A stretch of 64,000 nucleotides of DNA from Pempheris klunzingeri (lineage: Eukaryota > Chordata > Actinopteri > Acropomatiformes > Pempheridae), in contig NC_092013.1 in assembly GCF_042242105.1 (NCBI RefSeq), positions 14,129,618 through 14,193,617 of the forward strand. Direction: 5' to 3'. A model generated the notes under the pieces. The model was not told the DNA's origin, did no database searches, and saw only the letters and a program-made list of their open reading frames with translations. Below, one piece after another: positions 58,992 to 64,000 of this stretch (position 1 is the first letter of the stretch; the number at the start of each line of letters is the position of its first letter). Position numbers and translations under genes: made by a program.

Positions 58992-59963
58992 GCCAATCAT
59001 ATACCTTCCTGTCAGGGCAACCTTACCCCAGGGGATTTAGTTTACCAAACTTTAACCAAACCGGCTCAGTAACAGCAGACAGTCTCCTCTGTGTGCCTGC
59101 ATCTACTGCTATTTAGCAGCTGGAGCTAGCTGCTAGCTCCCAGTTTTATCGTTGGAAGACGAGCCGGTGACCTCCTGTGAAATACATCTAGCAGGTCAGA
59201 CGTCTGGACAAGGTCCGAACAAATGTGTTACCACTGTCCTTTGAAGGAAAAAAGCTGTAAACCTGATGGCAAACTATCCAACAACTCTCCAATAGTCGAC
59301 ACATTCATCCAAACCAGACTGGGAACAACAATATCGATGCCTTCAAGGGCTGCCCGTAAATTACTGAGCATAACAGCAGACGTTGTAAATAGTGGAAAAT
59401 GTGTCTTTTTTGTTTATTAAAACTAACAATAAGACAATGCCTGTTGTAAAGTATTTTTACATTTTACATCTTTTTCGATCTGCTGTTGCATTATTTTATA
59501 GAAATAGCGTATTTCAGATTTTCAGTTTGAGGTTGATACATTAGCTAGCAGCTGTGTACATCAATTTTACCATCAAATGTTCACACGACTTACATTACCT
59601 CGTAGAAAGAAAACACAAAACGTTGGTATTTTGGTGATAATCTGCACTTTGCTGTGGTTTTTGGGTGCTTCATGCTCGGAACTTCATATATTCGACAGTT
59701 ACTAAAGGCAACACGGCTCACCAGCGTCAGTGCTGCGCAAAAAGCGGCGCATACGGAGACGTTTTGCGTCAGGTCAACAGCCAGAGAGGTTTTCTGCGCC
59801 ATGTGGAGGAAATACTATTAACAGTGTCCTATAGCACACAGTCCGACTACAGAAAATTATGTTTAATGTCCGCATAGGACGATAGATGTGACCAAGAAAG
59901 TGTGTCAGTATGCGGCGAGTATACAGCTGATGGTGCATGCACGGGGGTCTGTTTATATTGATC
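58992..59963. promoter_or_regulatory. nprl2-hemk1 bidirectional promoter region
   Basis: The two start codons are head-to-head, 972 bases apart. The interval has a GCTAGC-rich patch (59110-59150) and moderate CpG near 59700-59770. On the minus strand a GTGAGC donor (59719-59724) with ATG at 59802 upstream could be an untranslated nprl2 exon. No start site is visible directly. Confidence 0.5.
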
Positions 59964-61634
59964 ATGTGGAGAAGATCTTTGAGTGCAGGCTACAGATGCT
60001 TTGGACCCAAGGTAACTAACTAACTAACTCACTCACTCACTCATTTTTTACATTTACATTTGAGTGGGTTTCAGAGTGGCCTATTTTGCAAGTTGTGTTA
60101 CTGGATCAACTGGATCAAATCTGGGTAACTAATCACACTGACATACCCAGCAGTAGACCTCATCACCAGGGTAAAAATATAAAGGGGAAATAGGCACGCA
60201 TGTATGAGTCATAGTGGAATACAAGCTTATTAATGCAAAATGCAGTGAGGTAGTGCTTAATTTAAAACATGATTTCAACATTTAAGAGAACAAATTGCTG
60301 AAGAAAGACTGATTCATTGTCCCCATGTTAATGTCAAAGAGGTCAAGGCTCTCTGTGTATCCAAAAATACACCATCAGAAGTGCAACTAAGACTTTGATT
60401 AATCTATAAATCCTATTTTATTAATAGATTATAGATTATTTATTACAATTTTACTCATGTCAAGAGAAACAGGAGATACTAACATTTAAGAAGCTCTGAG
60501 CAACAAATATTTAATAGGCTGGACAAAAAAAGTACTTAAAATACGTTGTCAGTGACAGAAAGGCCATTTACATACAGACAGGTCATTAGAAGCACCTCTC
60601 AATATTATGCAGCCTTGTGCTGGATTGTGTAGGTGTACCTAAATGCATGGACCTTGAGTGTCAGTCAGTGTGTCTGAGGTTTGATCTGAAATTTAGTTTT
60701 CATATTTGACTCCTCAGTGTCTCGTACATGGTGATGGAGGTTCCCTCAAATGAACAAGTGCTTGTTAGCACATAGTTGGAATGCACAATGGTTGTAGGTT
60801 TGGATTGATTTAGAAACTCTCTCAAATTAAAATGCTTTTAGGGATTTTGGGGCTCCCATGCAGTGCGCAGATGCAGCGCCCCGGCCTTACCTGCGGGCAG
60901 GATCACAGCACTTCAGGCGGTGGACTTATGGAAGACACACTTCTGGGAGAGTGGTGTGACGGAGCCTGACCACTCTAGCCACTACATCATGGCTCATCTG
61001 CTCGGGGGTAAAACTGTAAGTTGAAATTTGCTGAGCTCATCGCCGGATGTAATTTCTGTCCTTCATATTCGACAGCGTCACTTCCTTTCGTATTTATTCA
61101 TCCAGATTGAAAGCCTTGAGCAGGCAAAGTTGACAGAGCTCCTCAGCCGAGAAAAGACAGAGCAGATGTGGAAGCTCTGCACTCGACGCCTATCCAGGTA
61201 TAAAGTTTATCTATACACTACCCTACATGTACATATGTATTCATATGTGTGGGGCTTTTTTTTTTAATATACTGAGAATACTCATAAATATTTCTGTGTC
61301 TGGTGTAGAATGCCTGTGCAGTATGTAATTGAAGAGTGGGACTTCAGAGGTCTGACGCTGAAGATGAGACCTCCTGTGTTCATACCAAGACCTGAAACTG
61401 AGGTTGGACAGGGGGAACACGGGCCACGCATATGCACAATGTAAAGTGATCAGTGGCACATAACCAGAGCAGTGATTCCTCTGTGTGTTGGTGCAGGAGT
61501 TGGTTGAACTCGTGCTCACTGATCTGGAGATGAAGCCGGGGACTGGAGTGGGTGCAGATGCCCAGCAGACATGTATGGAAGTGGGATGTGGCTCTGGTGC
61601 CATTTCTCTTAGTCTGCTGAAGAGTCTTCCTGAG
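59964..61634 (+). CDS. hemk1: HemK methyltransferase family member 1 (5' part, runs off window)
   Basis: A class I SAM-dependent methyltransferase. Human HEMK1 modifies the GGQ glutamine of mitochondrial release factors. Exons seen: 59964-60011, 60842-61015, 61106-61197, 61309-61402 and 61497-61634, giving 182 codons with consistent phases. The N-terminus [16 protein letters not shown] is basic and Ser/Arg-rich, like a mitochondrial presequence. The helical substrate domain includes [12 protein letters not shown]. The core reads [20 protein letters not shown], then [18 protein letters not shown], then the SAM motif [21 protein letters not shown]. The NPPY catalytic motif and the C-terminal half must lie beyond 64000. 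No later exon was found in 61635-64000. It is incomplete only because the window ends. Confidence 0.93.
60013..60042. repeat. (TAAC)n/(TCAC)n tetranucleotide repeat at the hemk1 exon 1 donor
   Basis: TAACTAACTAAC passes into TCACTCACTCACTC immediately after the GT of the donor, so the donor's intron side is part of the microsatellite. Confidence 0.85.
60378..60560. repeat. Degraded teleost repeat with GATTAATCxATxxAT motif
   Basis: AGTGCAACTAAGACTTTGAT, then TAGATTATTTATTACAATTT and AACATTTAAGAAGCTCTGAG follow the same order as the repeat at 62322. This is an older copy in hemk1 intron 1. Confidence 0.5.
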
Positions 61635-61679
61635 GTGTGATTTGTGCTTGGTGAAGGAATCTGATTTTTAGCTACTTTC

Positions 61680-62250
61680 CATCCATTTGGTTCAGACTAA
61701 AACATCTCAACAGCTATTAGATGGATTACCATGTAATTTGTTGCAGACGTTCGTCGCCACCACTGGATGTATCCTACTGACATTTTATGTGGTACCACCA
61801 GCAGTGGGTTTCACATATTCAGTGAAATATCTCAACATCATAGGGATGGATTGACACCAAAGTTTGCACAGACGTTCATGGTCCCCAGATGACGTATCCT
61901 AATGAGTTTGGTGTTCCTGTCTTTTCTTCTAGTGCCACCATGAGCTTCAAATGTGTGGTTTTGGGTGAAGTCCCTCAACAACTATTGGATGGACTGTCAT
62001 GAAATTTGGTGCGGACATTCATGTCCCCCTCAGGATAAATTAGCTTTTCATGTAGCACCAAATACCTCCAATACTAAGGACTTTCCCAACAGCCTCAGCT
62101 GCACTTTGTGCTTAGTTTATAATTAGCAAATATTAGCAAGCTAACGAGCTGAAGTAAAATGTTGAACATTGTAAATGTGACACCTGCTCATAATAAGCAT
62201 GTTAACATAGTCGTTGTGAGCATTTTGAATGGCTGACATTAAATGAGAAC
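61680..62250 (+). repeat. Modular dispersed repeat with three degenerate monomers, hemk1 intron 5
   Basis: Three related units start TCTCAACAGCTATTAGATGG (about 61707), TCTCAACATCATAGGGATGG (about 61830) and CCTCAACAACTATTGGATGG (about 61973). Each then has an AATTTG/AGTTTG plus CAGACGTTCATG-like section. A tail with AGCATGTTAACATAGTCGTT, then GTGAGCATTTTGAATGGCTG, is typical of a teleost-wide repeat. Confidence 0.75.
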
Positions 62251-62321
62251 TCCACCACTTCTATAACATTGTTGAGAGGGTTTCTCTCTTAGTCCATTGA
62301 TTGGCAGGTTGGGAGTAGGGC

Positions 62322-62615
62322 TGCAACTAACCATTATTTTAATTGCTAATTAATCTGTCTAGTATTTCCAAATTAATCAATCAGTTGTTTGGTCTATAAA
62401 ATGTCAGCAAATGGTGAAAATGACAATCAGTGTTTCCTAAAGCCCAAGATGAAGTCAAACCCAAAGATATTCAGGAAGAAACCAAAAATTATTATTCAAT
62501 ATATACATTCAATATATATATATTATACACATTCAAGAAGCCAGAATCAGAGATTTTTTACTTCTTAAAAAATTACTCAAACTGATTGATCGATTACTCA
62601 AAATAGTTGACTATT
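62322..62615. repeat. Teleost dispersed repeat (AGGGCTGCAACTAA family)
   Basis: It opens AGGGCTGCAACTAACCATTA and continues TGTTTGGTCTATAAAATGTC and TTTCCTAAAGCCCAAGATGA. It closes ACTGATTGATCGATTACTCA plus AAATAGTTG, the familiar order of an abundant fish repeat. Confidence 0.75.
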
Positions 62616-62639
62616 CATATTCACAACATATGTTCTTCT

Positions 62640-63983
62640 GGTCTTGTTCTTATTCTTCCGCCGCATTTTTGTCATCGCTACTACTCCCAAACCGCTCAAG
62701 GTAGAAACTTCATTCCAACTGGAAAACATGCAGCTCAATCGGGAATCGATCGGAATCACTTTTCACATCTCTGACATTTACAGTTTCCATAATATTCAAT
62801 ATTAACTCAATTTTTCAAATTTTCCCCATAGGAATTTCCCCATAGGAATGAATGGAGGAAAGTTTCACAAGGTGAAATTTCTTCACCCGACTTCTAGCCC
62901 TCACAGCTCCTTCATGCTTTTAGCTAGAAACTCCATTCAAGTTGTAAAACGTTCATCATCTCTCCCTCTTTCAGCACATACCTCTACCTCCTTTGTGCCA
63001 TTCACCACTTCATCACAGTCGTCTTTTAAAAAAAAAAAGTTTCTCCCTCCTTTTTCTCATTTTACATGAGTGTGTATGTGGCCGCGCTAGAGCGGTGACG
63101 TCATCGCTAGAGCGTGGAGGAGCGGAAAAATCACATGAAGCTTTTGTCTTTAACTCGCTGCTTTGGCCGAACCGTTTCACCCACAGTCACAGTTTATGAC
63201 TCAAAATGTAGCTTAAGTCTTTGGACACGCAGTCACGTGGCTCACAACACACAGAAACGCACGCAGCGCGTCCCACGAGCCTCGGAGGGACAGGAGCGCC
63301 AACCGAACGGCTCATTGACTGCCATGTTAAAATGACAGAGGAGGGAGGGAGAGAGAAACACTTCTCTTACCTGCTAGCAAGCGCTCATTTCACCAGATAG
63401 AGACCTTCGCTTACATCTACGTGTTCAGGAGACTCTCTTATGTCCACTGGTCTGCACTTTATGGCTGTGACATGGACTGTTTTTAGTAAAACCTGCATTT
63501 TCAGAGCTGTGTGAATCTCTGTAAGAGGAGCTCAGCTGACTGTCGAAGCTCCGACAAGGGGCGTTCAGGGACAGTCGGATTTTCCAGCTTTCTCGGTAAA
63601 AGTGTCTCCTCACTGTGTGCTCAGTTTTTAAACAGATAAACACAAACTGTGTGTGTTTTAGACTGTTAATTAAGTAATTACTGACGTGATAACTGATATG
63701 GAAATCACACATTCAGAACATAGAGCTGTGTAGATACTAGATATAAAGTAAAACCTGCATTTTCAGAGGTGTGTCATCTCAATGAAAACAGTACCATCAG
63801 TAAGGGAGCACGAGCTGAGCAGCAGCATATTACTGACGTTTGAGCCACCAGGTGGCAGCAGAGCTGCGTGAAAGGAGCAGCACAACATTAGAGCAGCATC
63901 TCAGCGTGACAGTGGCGGAGCAGCATGGTGGCGGCAGCAGACAGCATTCACACTGCAATTTCTTCAGAAATTGCACTTTCTAG
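62640..63983 (+). mobile_element. Probable non-autonomous Helitron (3' terminus well defined)
   Basis: The right end shows TGCAATTTCT, TC, AGAAATTGCA (63954-63975). This is a perfect 10-bp hairpin followed 4 bases later by CTAG (63980-63983) and a host T. That is the hallmark of a Helitron 3' terminus. The left limit, near TTCTTCCGCCGCATTTTTGT (about 62660), is based on similarity to a fish repeat family I recognise and is less secure. No Rep/helicase frame is present. Confidence 0.65.
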
Positions 63984-64000
63984 TTAACTGCAGCTCTTGT
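63984..64000. other. hemk1 intron 5 continues to window edge
   Basis: Seventeen bases of intron after the putative Helitron end. Confidence 0.6.

Noticed and set aside
59223-59420. Plus-strand frame of 65 codons between nprl2 and hemk1
   Set aside because: No homology or splice context. The hemk1 frame joins properly from 59964.

Overview
The window comes from the nuclear genome of a ray-finned fish, probably a percomorph teleost. The genes have many short exons with GT-AG introns. The proteins are close to but distinct from their human counterparts. The spacers are filled with typical teleost repeats: Tc1-like elements, TTAA-flanked MITEs, a Helitron end, LINE 3' tails and CA/GT microsatellites. 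I rebuilt the exons by eye from open frames, splice sites, intron phase and remembered human family sequences. No alignment or search was run.

Layout. Positions 1 to 18,854 hold no gene I can support. This stretch is a repeat-rich spacer with a few blocks that may be conserved noncoding elements. From 18,855 to 59,000 there are six minus-strand genes in the order of the human 3p21.3 tumour-suppressor cluster: hyal1-like (18855-21385), hyal2 (23203-26495), tusc2 (32389-34749), rassf1 (36928-45301, with a second RASSF1C-type first exon at 40106-40288), zmynd10 (47362-53632) and nprl2 (54637-58991). A plus-strand hemk1 (59964 to beyond 61634) starts head-to-head with nprl2 and runs off the right edge. 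A canonical tRNA-Asn(GTT) lies antisense inside zmynd10 intron 1 (52498-52571).

The genes do not form one pathway. Two hyaluronidases degrade hyaluronan: one lysosomal or secreted, one GPI-anchored. TUSC2 is a small myristoylated protein. RASSF1 is a Hippo-pathway scaffold. ZMYND10 is a ciliary dynein-arm assembly factor. NPRL2 is a GATOR1 subunit acting on mTORC1. HEMK1 is a release-factor methyltransferase. Their co-location is ancient synteny. In human, CYB561D2, TMEM115, CACNA2D2 and C3orf18 lie between NPRL2 and HEMK1. Here the two genes are less than 1 kb apart.

I found no new molecular system. The observations best worth following are the RASSF1 two-promoter layout, an altered ATM-site sequence in RASSF1, MITEs lodged within tens of bases of splice sites, a Helitron 3' end in hemk1, a likely GC-AG intron in nprl2 and the compact nprl2/hemk1 head-to-head arrangement.
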